Part shown: positions 35,101 to 40,560 of the stretch, piece by piece
Layout of the letters: each line of letters starts with the position of its first letter
Position numbering within the stretch: the stretch's first letter is position 1
Source: Aphrophora alni
Taxonomy: Eukaryota > Arthropoda > Insecta > Hemiptera > Aphrophoridae
Direction of reading: 5' to 3'
DNA: 64,000 nt
NCBI GenBank assembly: GCA_963513935.1
Contig: OY740773.1
Span: forward strand, 102,719,291-102,783,290
Notes under the pieces: model-generated
The model's input: the letters and a program-made list of their open reading frames with translations, nothing else
Databases searched by the model: none
Told to the model about the DNA's origin: nothing
Position numbers and translations under genes: made by a program

Positions 35101-36330
35101 TTTATAAACACATTGTATTATTTGGCAAAATTTATTATTGTGGCTTACATTAAAGTTTTTTATCTCTTATTTCCCGACACAATTGTTAACCATGTTTTCA
35201 GTTGTCTAACATAGAGTATATATTGTTTTAAATTTGTCTTTATGTATTTATATTTCTTTAGATATATCATAATTTTTTTTTTTTAAATATACATATTAAG
35301 ATTACAAATGATATACATTTGTAATGATAAACATCTCATACATTTTCAGTAGGAAACTCCGATGAAATGGACATTGATCAAAACAAGGAGTTACGTCTTA
35401 GTAAACAGCAATTGGAAAAAATTTCATTGCTTGTTGCTGATAATTGGAAGGTGTTAGCTAAAAAATTGGGTTTTCAAGTTAATGAGGTAAGTTTATTATT
35501 TCAATTGGTATTAAATACAATAAAACATTAATTTGGTGTTTTTACATTCATCATTCTCTCTCATCACTAAAATTCAACAATTTTTTAAAATTTTATTATA
35601 TATTTTTTTTGACAAGGGAAACTGTATAACAGCCCATCATTTCTTAGAATTAAGTAAATAAGATTTGTTCACACATATCTACTGACTTTTATTTCATTAA
35701 TTTAATTATAATGGAGATAGAAAATATGAATAATATTCATATATTCTGTAGTATGTATGGGGTTTCCTGATGAAATGGGTTACTTTTTGTTTTTGATATT
35801 GAATATGTTTATTTGTGTGATTTCATGTTATCTTATAACTCTGTAATTTTAGTATTGTTACACTATATATGAGCAGGTTTGTATTACACTGTATTTGAAT
35901 TTAGGAGATTTTATTTTGTAAACATATATTATATTTTTGTTTATTATTGATGGATTATTTTTTACATGATAATCTAGTTATGTGATCTAGCACAAACAGT
36001 GGGATAGATGTCGAATATGTCCTCCATGTAAATAATGACTGTTTTATATAATGTTAGTTGAATAATATAGTATTAAAACGAAATTTAGCTGTATTACATT
36101 GGGAAATATATTTCTGTTTATAAATAGTGTATATTCTTCTAGAAGTAAGTATAATAATGTGTTTATTACAGATTGGCTACTTTGCTGAGGAAAGGGAAAC
36201 CGATGTTGAACGTGCACGTTATATGCTGAAAGTGTGGTCAGAAGATGTTGATGAAGCAAGCATTGGTGATTTTGTAAAAACTTTAAAGGAGCTGGGATAC
36301 ACAGAAGCAGCTGATGTATTGAAAATATAA
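3176..36330 (+). CDS. THOC1: THO complex subunit 1 (HPR1), 13 of about 14 exons, N-terminus outside or not found
   Basis: THOC1/HPR1 is a nuclear subunit of the THO complex within TREX, which binds nascent transcripts and couples elongation to mRNA export. Exons read by eye: 3176-3249, 8646-8947, 10412-10507, 11113-11233, 14799-14904, 20681-20916, 22323-22452, 26574-26749, 28090-28239, 29234-29390, 30225-30342, 35350-35486, 36172-36330. All introns are GT-AG and all phases join, giving 653 residues plus TAA; human THOC1 is 657. Landmarks in the visible protein: [20 protein letters not shown] (about 112-131), [10 protein letters not shown] (132-141), [19 protein letters not shown] (about 200-218), HYFAKFL (about 265), a basic NLS-like PPKRRKL (about 390), [11 protein letters not shown] (about 447), [11 protein letters not shown] (about 470), an acidic linker (about 520-570) and a C-terminal death-domain-like helical region (about 570-653). 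The ~20-residue first exon is missing. Gene identity is near certain. Confidence 0.96.
3608..4424 (-). mobile_element. Penelope-like (PLE) 3' coding fragment with inverted ends, invaded by a MITE
   Basis: On the - strand, about 4380-4170 reads [20 protein letters not shown] then RPLWLP, a tail I associate with GIY-YIG/PLE-type ORF C-termini, interrupted by stops. The outer sequences 3608-3649 and 4384-4424 are inverted copies of each other (around TGTACAATAATAAAATTGA), and 3821-3848 is again inverted to 4354-4382. The nested inverted structure suggests foldback or multiple-copy insertion, as is common for PLEs. Family assignment is an inference from a short tail. Confidence 0.45.
3652..3781. 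mobile_element. 130-bp hairpin MITE flanked by TA
   Basis: Almost the whole element is one palindrome: CAGATACACTTTCAAAAG at the left and its reverse complement at the right, meeting near AAAACGAAAATTTTTG. The left arm has a 4-base insertion. Flanking TA at 3650-3651 and 3782-3783 fits a Tc1/mariner or pogo-type target duplication. Confidence 0.7.
4425..4973. other. Intron sequence, no gene seen
   Basis: AT-rich THOC1 intron sequence with a run of ten G at about 4675-4684. Nothing else is recognisable. Confidence 0.5.
4974..5046. repeat. Perfect 34-bp palindrome at the 5' edge of a PLE copy
   Basis: The arms at 4974-5007 and 5013-5046 are exact reverse complements separated by AAAAC. The right arm is part of the RT reading frame that follows, so the left arm is a short inverted copy of the element's own truncated 5' end. 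Confidence 0.9.
4990..6117 (+). pseudogene. Penelope-like element ORF: RT C-terminal part plus GIY-YIG endonuclease
   Basis: One frame runs from about 5013 to the TAG at 6115 with a single internal TAG at 5350-5352. The RT part has KSKG-like [20 protein letters not shown] and the catalytic box YVDD ([15 protein letters not shown]). Downstream lies the linker [17 protein letters not shown] typical of PLEs, then a GIY-YIG nuclease: [40 protein letters not shown]. PLEs use this RT and nuclease for retrotransposition. The N-terminal RT motifs are absent, so the copy is 5'-truncated at the palindrome; it is dead by truncation and stop. It lies in a THOC1 intron in the sense orientation. Confidence 0.88.
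6118..6420 (+). mobile_element. 3' UTR of the PLE copy with degenerate hammerhead-like motif
   Basis: After the stop there are about 175 bases and then, at 6293-6358, a block with pairing AATGACG/CGTCATT that encloses GGCTGAATAGCCGAAAC. This resembles the CTGA..GAAAC core seen several times in this window. The real 3' boundary is unclear; the sequence becomes ordinary after about 6420. Confidence 0.5.
6421..7164. other. Intron sequence, no gene seen
   Basis: AT-rich THOC1 intron with no long ORF and no recognised repeat. Confidence 0.5.
7165..8160 (+). repeat. Minisatellite, about 20 units of 49-50 bp
   Basis: Twenty full units are counted by eye through the word TCCAAC. The core is TTATGTTAGAYTATCTTTAA, then AGGGTGCCATGACAGTGACT, then TTGTCCAAC. 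Units differ at a few diagnostic sites: GATGTGCC versus GGGTGCC versus GGGCGCC, ATGGC versus ATGAC, and TTAG versus TTTG. The array lies in the THOC1 intron between 3249 and 8646. Confidence 0.97.
8161..8645. other. Intron sequence, no gene seen
   Basis: Ordinary AT-rich intron leading to the acceptor at 8645. Confidence 0.5.
8646..8947 (+). CDS. THOC1: THOC1 exon (second visible)
   Basis: The largest exon (302 bp). Acceptor TTTTCAG, donor GTAAGA. It encodes [20 protein letters not shown] through [16 protein letters not shown], the conserved N-terminal helical part of THOC1. It contains [19 protein letters not shown], equivalent to human VLLGDVLDCLPLDQCDTIF. Confidence 0.95.
9080..10270 (-). 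pseudogene. Non-LTR retrotransposon pol fragment: RNase H domain and tail
   Basis: On the - strand, frames broken by stops and shifts read in order: [16 protein letters not shown] (about 10250), [15 protein letters not shown] (about 9980, the RNase H FQAE region), SKSIEIIQ and ESRL (about 9850), [11 protein letters not shown] then VPGHSV and [11 protein letters not shown] (about 9800-9710), and [18 protein letters not shown] (about 9520). This is the usual order of an RNase H domain and its C-terminal tail in Jockey/I-type elements. The ORFs on the + strand here are shadows. An A18 run interrupts at 10187-10204. Confidence 0.65.
10412..10507 (+). CDS. THOC1: THOC1 exon (third visible)
   Basis: Acceptor TTTTTAG, donor GTAAGT. 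It encodes [20 protein letters not shown], then [12 protein letters not shown], which is nearly identical to human THOC1 and is the most conserved block of the protein. Confidence 0.95.
10508..11112. other. THOC1 intron, no gene seen
   Basis: AT-rich intron between two verified exons. Nothing is recognised. Confidence 0.5.
11113..11233 (+). CDS. THOC1: THOC1 exon (fourth visible)
   Basis: Acceptor TTGTTAG, donor GTAAGT. It encodes [19 protein letters not shown] and then an acidic stretch ([17 protein letters not shown]), equivalent to human LNLQSQFNLENVTVFN plus its acidic loop. Confidence 0.93.
11234..12396. other. THOC1 intron, no gene seen
   Basis: AT-rich intron with several short antisense ORFs that lack any recognisable motif. 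It includes a (GGTTA)-like stretch near 11770. Confidence 0.5.
12397..13195 (-). mobile_element. Tigger/pogo-type deletion derivative
   Basis: The left end TA|CAGTGAAACTTGGATAATTC (12395 onward) has the CAGTG..AACTTGG start and TA target of Tigger elements. Repeated AATTCGAATTA words follow, and a decayed inverted right end lies at about 13164-13195. On the - strand the ORF ending at 12749 finishes [20 protein letters not shown], like the C-terminus of Tigger transposases (two-residue variants of RKQT.I..FF). The rest of the transposase is deleted. Confidence 0.65.
13236..13600. repeat. Inverted repeat with hammerhead-like cores in both arms
   Basis: The arm at 13236-13362 is the near-exact reverse complement of 13471-13600, around a spacer of about 108 bp. 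Each arm contains GGCCTGACGAAGC and GGCGAAACAGCGCTGTAGCC (- strand in the left arm, + strand in the right). The layout looks like two PLE terminal sequences placed head to head, with no coding sequence between them. Confidence 0.85.
13503..13548 (+). ncRNA. Candidate type-I hammerhead ribozyme motif
   Basis: CTGACGA at 13508-13514 matches the conserved CUGANGA box. It is followed by one extra A, stem II GCCGA/TCGGC with loop CAGTGT, GAAA at 13532-13535, a minimal stem III (ACAG/CTGT) and the GTA cleavage triplet, then GCC pairing with GGC before CTGA (stem I). PLEs are known to carry such minimal hammerheads with very short stem III. The extra A after CUGACGA is not canonical, so activity is uncertain. 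The left-arm copy (13287-13334, - strand) has a damaged stem II. Confidence 0.4.
13601..14798. other. THOC1 intron, no gene seen
   Basis: Holds A-runs at 13639-13659 and near 13963-13978. No coding sequence or repeat is recognised. Confidence 0.5.
14799..14904 (+). CDS. THOC1: THOC1 exon (fifth visible)
   Basis: Acceptor ATCTACAG, donor GTAAGT. It encodes [19 protein letters not shown] then [14 protein letters not shown], a THOC1 signature. It ends on a codon boundary. Confidence 0.95.
14905..15354. other. THOC1 intron, no gene seen
   Basis: AT-rich, nothing recognised. Confidence 0.5.
15355..15770 (+). repeat. Dispersed repeat family B, copy 1
   Basis: This stretch and 47285-47690 align over about 400 bases in the same orientation. 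Shared words include TTTGGTAATC, TGATCTTCAT, GTGATTTTTGATGTGCCATC versus its counterpart, ATTTGGTATATG, GACTATA.TATGCTCA and AACAAAGTTGTTG-like text. No coding frame is shared. The opposing ORFs here are not supported. Confidence 0.65.
15771..16998. other. THOC1 intron, no gene seen
   Basis: AT-rich. A short antisense ORF at 16137-16346 has no recognisable feature. Confidence 0.45.
16999..17043. repeat. (AT)n microsatellite
   Basis: An uninterrupted AT run directly beside the 3' side of the antisense PLE fragment. Confidence 0.97.
17085..17990 (-). pseudogene. Penelope-like element fragment, GIY-YIG region, antisense to THOC1
   Basis: Reading the - strand from 17990 downward: [20 protein letters not shown] (the PLE linker that follows RT), then [20 protein letters not shown] and FKKRYKQHM (the GIY-YIG core), then [18 protein letters not shown]. 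The order is the same as in the PLE at 5.0-6.1 kb, but the sequence differs and is broken by stops and shifts. The + strand ORFs at 17428-17688 and 17811-17993 are shadows of it. At its 3' side (17092-17135) lies a hammerhead-like CTGAAGATG..GGCGAAAC motif. Confidence 0.8.
18000..20680. other. THOC1 intron, no gene recognised
   Basis: Holds several short ORFs (18212-18442, 18982-19346, 20293-20481) without a recognisable domain. A less AT-rich patch at about 20100-20480, with a run of nine to ten C near 20222, may be an unclassified repeat. Confidence 0.45.
20681..20916 (+). CDS. THOC1: THOC1 exon (sixth visible)
   Basis: Acceptor GATTACAG, donor GTAAGT. It encodes the segment with [20 protein letters not shown] and [16 protein letters not shown], matching human VYFAKFLTSEKLMDLQLSD and RRHILLQYLILFQYL. 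No long ORF covers it, because it begins without a Met. Confidence 0.95.
20917..22322. other. THOC1 intron, no gene recognised
   Basis: The part at about 22100-22200 is GC-richer (TCCGCCCCGATTGTCTGACG) and looks like repeat-derived sequence of unknown type. The short ORFs at 21414-21879 lack features. Confidence 0.45.
22323..22452 (+). CDS. THOC1: THOC1 exon (seventh visible)
   Basis: Acceptor TTTTTCAG, donor GTGACT (weaker than its neighbours). It encodes [20 protein letters not shown] and [19 protein letters not shown]. Read-through into the intron stays open for about 110 bases to a TAA, so retention of this intron would truncate the protein. Confidence 0.92.
22453..23540. other. THOC1 intron, no gene recognised
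   Basis: AT-rich, with two short opposed ORFs at 23216-23634, one of which runs into the family A repeat. Confidence 0.45.
23545..23795 (+). repeat. Dispersed repeat family A, copy 1
   Basis: Shares an ordered set of words with the copies at 27.6, 29.6 and 60.4 kb: TTAAAGGCAA.AAAC near the start, CCCTTTAATACTCTTAAC, a GTTGTTCAAGAGA.ATCT block, GATCTAACCCAAGATGAA and CTCACTAAAAGTTAACCCTG at the end. It carries no ORF of its own. Confidence 0.65.
23796..24689. other. THOC1 intron with a hammerhead-like motif
   Basis: No gene seen. On the - strand 24634-24598 reads GAAAGTGATCCAGGAGGATC then GAAACCGTGG: a short stem (GATCC/GGATC) followed by GAAAC, of the same type as the PLE-associated motifs elsewhere in the window. 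Confidence 0.4.
24690..26000 (-). pseudogene. Non-LTR pol C-terminal fragment containing an expanded tandem array
   Basis: On the - strand the tandem units read [20 protein letters not shown], resembling the motif LLTGHCxLxxHL that follows RNase H in Jockey/I-type pol proteins. Beyond the array (lower coordinates) comes [22 protein letters not shown] and [12 protein letters not shown], like the tail after the cysteine cluster. Before the array (above 25870) is [20 protein letters not shown]. So one pol fragment appears to have been split by amplification of a small internal piece. Confidence 0.5.
25005..25875. repeat. Minisatellite, about 12 units of about 71-76 bp, with a 3-unit higher-order repeat
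   Basis: Twelve copies of CAAAGAGCAGTCCCATTAT are counted by eye. Unit core: GGCAGTGTCCAAAGAGCAGT, CCCATTATCAACCTTAATGC, TTTTCTGGTGAGTATTCTGA, GTTGCTTAGT. Some units carry an extra TATA before TCAACC. A block of 217 bp (25136 onward) is repeated exactly from 25353, shown by two identical 68-codon frames. Eleven units contain GGTGAGTATT on the THOC1 sense strand; the last has GGGGAGTATT. Confidence 0.97.
26001..26573. other. THOC1 intron, no gene recognised
   Basis: May include more decayed pol sequence up to about 26250. The rest is AT-rich and leads to the acceptor at 26573. Confidence 0.4.
26574..26749 (+). CDS. THOC1: THOC1 exon (eighth visible), contains NLS-like run
   Basis: Acceptor TTTTTAAAG, donor GTAAGT. 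It encodes [16 protein letters not shown], matching human EENWNSWKNEGCPSF, followed by a charged linker with [11 protein letters not shown], a good candidate monopartite nuclear localisation signal. Confidence 0.93.
26750..27590. other. THOC1 intron, no gene recognised
   Basis: Several overlapping short ORFs near 27340-27702 have no motif and overlap the next repeat. Confidence 0.45.
27595..27845 (+). repeat. Dispersed repeat family A, copy 2
   Basis: Starts GTTTAAAGGCGAAAAACCTC, with CAGTCATCACTGCTTTATGA, GGATCGGAAGAGAACAAGAG, GTTATTCAAGAGAGACCTGA, CATGAAAAAAGGTGTAG, and ends CTCACTATAAGTTAGTCCCTG. It aligns to copies 1, 3 and 4 in order along its length. Confidence 0.75.
27846..28089. other. 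Intron end with a weak hammerhead-like motif
   Basis: 27939-27970 reads ATCTGAAAAAGACAGATAAC then CATTGAAACTGG, a weak match to the CTGA..GAAAC layout. Otherwise AT-rich. Confidence 0.25.
28090..28239 (+). CDS. THOC1: THOC1 exon (ninth visible)
   Basis: Acceptor GTACTACAG, donor GTAAGA. It encodes [18 protein letters not shown] and [19 protein letters not shown], which align without gaps to human LTRLWNLCPDNMEACKS and [19 protein letters not shown]. Confidence 0.95.
28240..29233. other. THOC1 intron, no gene seen
   Basis: AT-rich, nothing recognised. Confidence 0.5.
29234..29390 (+). CDS. THOC1: THOC1 exon (tenth visible)
   Basis: Acceptor TTTATAG, donor GTAAGT. It encodes [20 protein letters not shown] and [15 protein letters not shown], which align to human [20 protein letters not shown] and LPEYLENMVIKLAKE. 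Confidence 0.95.
29577..29820 (+). repeat. Dispersed repeat family A, copy 3
   Basis: Begins TTGTTGTTTAACGGCAAAAA, with CTCAGGATCAGAAAGGAATA, AGAGTTGGTTAAGAGAGATC, GTGATCTAATCCAAGACTAC and CATGAAAAAAAATGTACATC. Same order and orientation as copy 2. Confidence 0.75.
29821..30224. other. THOC1 intron, no gene seen
   Basis: AT-rich, nothing recognised. Confidence 0.5.
30225..30342 (+). CDS. THOC1: THOC1 exon (eleventh visible), acidic linker
   Basis: Acceptor TTATGTTAG, donor GTGAGT. It is low in complexity and strongly acidic ([20 protein letters not shown]), equivalent to the acidic linker before the human death domain. Identity rests on phase and position more than on sequence. Confidence 0.88.
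30600..32062 (-). pseudogene. Second decayed RNase H pol fragment, interrupted
   Basis: 30600-31090 and 31930-32062 align in order with 9240-9830: for example GACTTGGAAAATAGGATAAA against GACTTGGAAAATTGGATAAA, and CATATCATTCACTATGTTAA against CATGTCATTCACCACTTTAA. On the - strand the second part reads [17 protein letters not shown] like the RNase H helix of the copy at 9.8 kb. The roughly 840 bases between them look unrelated, so the copy was probably split by an insertion. Confidence 0.5.
32066..32131. repeat. (TA)n microsatellite, about 66 bp
   Basis: Uninterrupted alternation of T and A. Confidence 0.98.
32132..32864. other. THOC1 intron, no gene seen
   Basis: AT-rich, ending in the TTAA target site (32861-32864) of the next element. 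Confidence 0.5.
32865..33907 (-). mobile_element. piggyBac-like internal-deletion element, TTAA target site duplication
   Basis: TTAA at 32861-32864 and 33908-33911 flanks CCTGTTGATGAGTGCGGCCG on the left and, inverted, CCTGTTGAAGAGTAC on the right. Both ends then share CGGCCGTTC(C/T)TGAACGTCC inward, and the right end has about 24 extra bases between the tip and this block. A palindrome GTTCCGGAACGT lies near 33810. The interior keeps only the 3' end of a transposase gene. TTAA specificity plus the encoded cysteine-rich tail identify piggyBac. Confidence 0.9.
33044..33510 (-). pseudogene. piggyBac transposase C-terminal fragment with cysteine-rich domain
   Basis: The - strand frame from about 33510 to 33044 reads [20 protein letters not shown] then [11 protein letters not shown] (the conserved helical block after the DDD catalytic domain), [13 protein letters not shown] and the zinc-binding tail [33 protein letters not shown]. 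This C-terminal cysteine-rich domain binds the transposon ends in piggyBac. The DDD catalytic core is absent, so the product could not transpose; a 135-residue ORF from Met at 33451 remains open. It lies antisense within the THOC1 intron 30343-35349. Confidence 0.88.
33912..34700. other. THOC1 intron, no gene seen
   Basis: AT-rich, nothing recognised. Confidence 0.45.
34720..35090 (-). mobile_element. Mariner-like element fragment, second copy of the 52.3-53.3 kb family
   Basis: Aligns with 52985-53330 in the same orientation: CTTTTTGTGTAA.AAG, TTTCTTTCAACT, CCATCTACGAATATTATTTT, TTCATGAAA-like text, ACTAAATAA.GCTGTT. No coding frame survives here. Confidence 0.55.
35350..35486 (+). CDS. THOC1: THOC1 exon (twelfth visible), start of death-like domain
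   Basis: Acceptor CATTTTCAG, donor GTAAGT. It encodes [20 protein letters not shown] and [12 protein letters not shown], matching the start of the C-terminal death domain (human EQIEVFANKLGEQWKILAPYL). Confidence 0.92.
35487..36171. other. Last THOC1 intron, no gene seen
   Basis: AT-rich, no repeat recognised. Confidence 0.5.
36172..36330 (+). CDS. THOC1: THOC1 terminal exon with stop codon
   Basis: Acceptor TTTATTACAG. It encodes [19 protein letters not shown] through [20 protein letters not shown], ending in TAA. This is the second half of the death-like domain (human RAKQLLVAWQDQEG, NALNKSGLSDLAESL). Confidence 0.94.
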   Translation: MGYFAEERETDVERARYMLKVWSEDVDEASIGDFVKTLKELGYTEAADVLKI

Positions 36331-36343
36331 ACTAATATTATAA

Positions 36344-36349
36344 AATAAA
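36344..36349 (+). terminator. THOC1 polyadenylation signal AATAAA
   Basis: Canonical AATAAA 14 bases after the THOC1 stop, so the 3' UTR would be very short. A Tigger-type element begins only 60 bases further on. Confidence 0.75.
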
Positions 36350-36408
36350 GTGAAAGATGTACATTTCTGTACAAAACTATATTCCATGATATGTATAAAT
36401 ATAATATA

Positions 36409-38723
36409 CAGTGTAACTTGGTTATAACGTCATTGAAGGGACCATACAAATTTTGACGGTATATCAGAGTGCCGCTAAAAAAGGGTTACCACAAAATCTT
36501 AATTTTTAACAAAGGAAAAATTATAACCACTACTGTATTTCCTTGAAGTATAGTTATTAATGAAAATTTACAAATACAGTATAAGTGTTTAGTACAATGA
36601 GGTATATGGTAGGTATACACTATAAAAAAATAAATGCAGTACATAATGTATAAAAAAAATACAGCATAAAAATTAAAACATAGTGTACAGTACATTTTTT
36701 AATAAGAAGCATATTGTAACTTACGTTTATCCTATAAACAAAGGGTTTTATTACCGAAAAAAATTCTTTTGTACAGTTCCCTTGGAAAAATACATTTTTT
36801 CTATAGTAGTGTGAAGAAGCTGAGTTGCTTCGAGTATGTTGGCTGACGCCTTCCTGAAGCGGAAAAATCAACAGAATGTTTTCAGCAGCTGCCAGAGCTT
36901 CTTGTATTGTCGGACAGACGATATCTTCTTCTTCCTCAATACTGTCCTCTGCTTACATGTTTTGTACTTCCTCCATAATTTCAACATCATTTAACATTTG
37001 AAATTTTGAAATGTCTATGTGATCGTCCACTGATACATAGGCATCGAGGTTTTCAAAATCATCTCCTCCTACATTAAGGTTTATAATCCATTCGGACAAT
37101 GGTAGTTCATCATCTTCATCATCATCCGATGATTTTTGGGTCAAAGTTTTGCTTTATGAAAACACTTTGAGATTGTCATTGGAGTTACATTTCTCCAGGC
37201 ATTATCTAAGAATACAATTGCTTCCAAGACAGTTGTGTTCACTGGTTGATTGTTGTCTATATAAAAAATCTTTTTTTTTTTTTTTAAAAAAAGCCGTTTA
37301 CGATAGTGATATTTTAAACTTCTGGCGACGCCTTGGTCCATTGGTTGTAGTACACTTGTGCAGTTTGCTGATAAGAACACCAAACTGATGTTTGTAAAAT
37401 TCAATTTTGGGTGGGGTGCACAGTAATCAACTAAGAGAAGAATGTTTCTGTTTTTTTAATGACAGGTCCTTATCCCACTTTCTCAGTTCATCTTCAAAAA
37501 TTGACGCTTTTCTGTTGGTAGTATAATTTACTGGAGTTTTTTAATGTTTTTAAAACATCCGGTCGCAAGCTTTTCCCGATAACCAGGAGCTTCCTTTTTT
37601 CGTTTCCAGTCATATTTGCACAAACGAAAGCAATAAATCTTTGTTTCGAAAGCTTCCCACCAACACATTTTTCATTTTTAAATTGGATGGTCTTATCTGG
37701 TGTTAGCTTATTAAAAAAGTCCAGTTTCATCCCCGTTAAAAATGTCTTCATTTTTATATGGCTCTAAGAACTGGCTATGTGTTATATACCCAATCACGAG
37801 TAACATTCTCATCCACGGTCTTCGTCTCACCACATATTTTTGCATAGGAAATCGAGTGTTGAGCTTTAAATCTAGCCAGCCAGCCATTGGAGCAAGTAAA
37901 GTTAACTCCAAAATATTTTCCGAACTCTGTTGCTGTCCCTTTTAGAAGCGGTCTACTCACAGGAATATTAGAACTGCGACATTATTTGAACCATTTCAGC
38001 AATGCTGCATCCATATCAGTCCGATCACATTTCCTAATTTTTTTTAAACATTTTCTCCATCTTCCTTAAAAACTTTAAGAATTTTGCCTTTATTTATTTT
38101 TTTTAATTGAACCAACAGTTGAATTCATTAGCCCAAACTCACAGCACACGTCTGCTATATTACGTCCACTCTCCTATGCTCTTATTATTCACACTTTGTC
38201 TTTAATAGGTTGAACCTTTCTTTTTACACTACAACTCGCCATAATTAAGTTGGAAATATTATTCAAAATTGCAATAAAAATTCTGAAAATTATAAGAAGA
38301 AAAAACCGACACTACTGTACACTTAGACAAAAACAGAAGAGGAACGATAGCCAAGTGTACTCGTACTAAGATGTCATTGTACTGTGGTGTTGCAAACGTC
38401 ACTGACCTAGACTTGCAGCTGACATCTGACCTGCTTGTAGGTGGGGTGACACATCCTTCCTAAAAATACTTTACAGTTGTTTTATGATAATCGAAACAAT
38501 GCCGCATAGTTCTGTCAATCGCTTTCTACAGCTTTTATATGGCCCACACAAGGTAATTACATTTTATAACAAGATCAAGAGTAAATCAATGAAGGTTTTT
38601 TTAAATGCCGTTATAACCAGGTGTTTCATAATATAATGAATACAGTTGGCCGGGACTTGTTAACAAATGACGTTACATCCGTGTTGACGATACAGCCGAG
38701 GTCGTAATAACCAAGTTCCACTG
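36409..38723 (-). mobile_element. Tigger (pogo-type) DNA transposon with TIRs and TA duplication
   Basis: The left end CAGTGTAACTTGGTTATAAC is mirrored at the right end (CAGTGGAACTTGGTTATTAC when inverted). TA flanks at 36407-36408 and 38724-38725. The total of 2315 bp is a plausible full length for Tigger. The element encodes its transposase on the - strand and sits just downstream of THOC1. Confidence 0.93.
36860..38242 (-). pseudogene. Tigger transposase, broken by stops and frameshifts
   Basis: Tigger transposases join CENP-B-type HTH DNA-binding domains to a DDE catalytic core for TA-specific cut-and-paste. Reading from the ATG at 38242 downward: SVKRKVQPIKDKV and NIADVCCEFGLMNSTVGSI (first HTH, with stops), SRPLLKGTATEFGKYFGVNF and SNGWLARFKAQHSIS (CENP-B-type HTH), NGDETGLF (first Asp), CVGGKLSKQRFIAFVCANM, LLLVDYCAPHPK (second Asp), SVLQPMDQGVARSLKYHYRK, and LDNAWRNVTPMTISKCF (third Asp), then an acidic tail. 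At least three frame changes and several stops make it inactive. The - strand ORFs between 36953 and 37960 are pieces of it. Confidence 0.92.
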
Positions 38724-38725
38724 TA

Positions 38726-39260
38726 GTTGCTTTAGTTTTATCCTAGAGAAACTAGGAGATAAAGAAGGAACAGATATCTTCAATGTGACTTTAAAGTAAC
38801 TGGACAGATTTTAATAAAAATCTTTATTATTAAATAACAAATCAAATTTTTAAAGTGTTATCCCCTACAGTTTACTTCCCTCCCCAATCCATACATCTCT
38901 CCCATGCGAATTTTCCACTAATTGTAATGGTGATGATCTTTTGATAGGCGCTTCATCAGTTCCATTCTTTTTACTTTCATTGTATCTACAAACTCTAAAA
39001 GCTGCCTTTTAACCCTAGAAGTTGTAGGTTGTAATTCTAAATTATTAAGCATGATTTGAAAATTGTGTAAACTTTTTTTGCAAACATTTTTGAAAAATTC
39101 CTAAAACCTTCATAAAGTGTAGTACAGTACTGTATTATATGTATATCAGTCTTCTCAGCATAATACATAAAAATAAAATATTTACTTGATTTTTCTATGT
39201 GATAAGAAAACAATTGTTTAAAGACTTGTTATACTAAAAGATTTTGTCAAAGTGAAATGA
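38726..39260. other. Intergenic, no gene seen
   Basis: AT-rich sequence between the Tigger element and the unidentified coding block. Confidence 0.45.
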
Positions 39261-39261
39261 A

Positions 39262-40105
39262 ATGAAAGAAAATGTTATTTATAACTTTCATTATAAATGG
39301 TCAGGGGGAACTATACCATTATTTATTTCAGCTTTTCATAAAATTAACGAGAGACTCATACAATTTTTTAAAAAATTTATTGGATCTTTAAATTATTATA
39401 ATACATCTGAAGTACAACCAGTGATTAATGATGAAATTTCTGATATAATTTTTCCAAAAATGATGTCCACTCAAGAATAATGGAACAAATTGTTAAGGAC
39501 ACGTTAAACATACTGTGGAGAGGCTATGATAAAATTTTCACTAATGGTTATGTCAACTTATTAACTAATGAACGTGCTAATAGTATATTTCATCACTAGG
39601 ACCAAAAGTGAAGCTTTTCAATACAAGCTCAAGTTTAACGGCCGAGGCTCAAAAAGCTTCTATTGGTCCCAGTGATGAACTATATTTTTCGTTATACTGC
39701 AAACAATATAAGAAAATAATTTCACAAAAACTAAAATGTTATAACCTAATTTACCTTCAAAAGTTTGGACAAGTAACACAAGTTTGCAGCTGTTTAGTTT
39801 GTGTTAGTGGTCCTTATTTATAAAATCGATGTTAACAGCTATTTTATCTGTTATTTACATTCATAGAAAAAAATAATAGTAATATGAAGTTTGTAATTTG
39901 TTCTGACTTCAAAAAAATAGGTTTTCAAATCATTAAAGATATAGAGAAAGTTATTAATCCTTTATTCAAATTCAAAATTATAGTTGAAAAGTTATGTTTA
40001 AATAATAATGAAACTGCATACCTGTTCGCTCAAATATTAAAGGAAAAACAAAGTAGCAGACTTTTTAGCGAATATGACAGCAAAACATACAAAGACAATA
40101 AATAA
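39262..40105 (+). pseudogene. Unrecognised decayed coding block
   Basis: Consecutive + strand frames look protein-like and continue one another across frame changes. 39262-39480 contains TSEVQPVINDEISDIIFPKM; about 39480-39597 contains NILWRGYDKIFTNGYVNLL and TNERANSIFHH; 39600-39823 contains SSSLTAEAQKASIGPSDELY, CKQYKKII and QVCSCLVCVSGPY; 39884-40105 contains DIEKVINPLFKFKIIVEKL and LFAQILKEKQ. I do not recognise the family. It could be an old viral or transposon gene or a dead host gene. Further + strand text at about 40608-40730 (CNTNPNCSDWDVSEVLPYTL) may belong to it. Function unknown. Confidence 0.4.
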
Positions 40106-40399
40106 TTTTCTACTTCTATTTACAGATTTGAAATATACATTTAAGAGAATTAATTACAGAAATTATCTCAAGAAATATATACAAAATATTCTGCATTTAA
40201 AGAGAATTGGATAAAATAGCATTCAGAAACTATTCTATCTAAACCTTGGTGTACAATTGTAGAAAATCTATTTATTGTAAGTGTAAATAGAATTTTAACA
40301 AGATATACTAACTTTGGATAATTTAAAATTTTCATGGAACTATAAATAAACCCAAATTAATAATATTATCGTAATAAGGTTTGTCTTGCGAGTTCTTGT

Positions 40400-40560
40400 A
40401 TAATTTATGTTTCAGAGCAGTAACTCCATCATCTCGTCTTATTCACTCATAGGAGATCGTTATACATTAAAATAAATTACACGTACACATAAGTATTCTC
40501 TTAGGAGTGAACAGATGACCGAGTTACAGCTCCGAATCATGTTATTATAAATGACAAGAC
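40400..40560. repeat. Imperfect inverted repeat within the unidentified block
   Basis: GAGCAGTAACTCCATCATCT (about 40415) is mirrored by AGATGACCGAGTTACAGCTC (about 40512), and TTCACTCATAGGAGA by TCTCTTAGGAGTGAA. It may be a small MITE. No clear target duplication was found. Confidence 0.5.
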
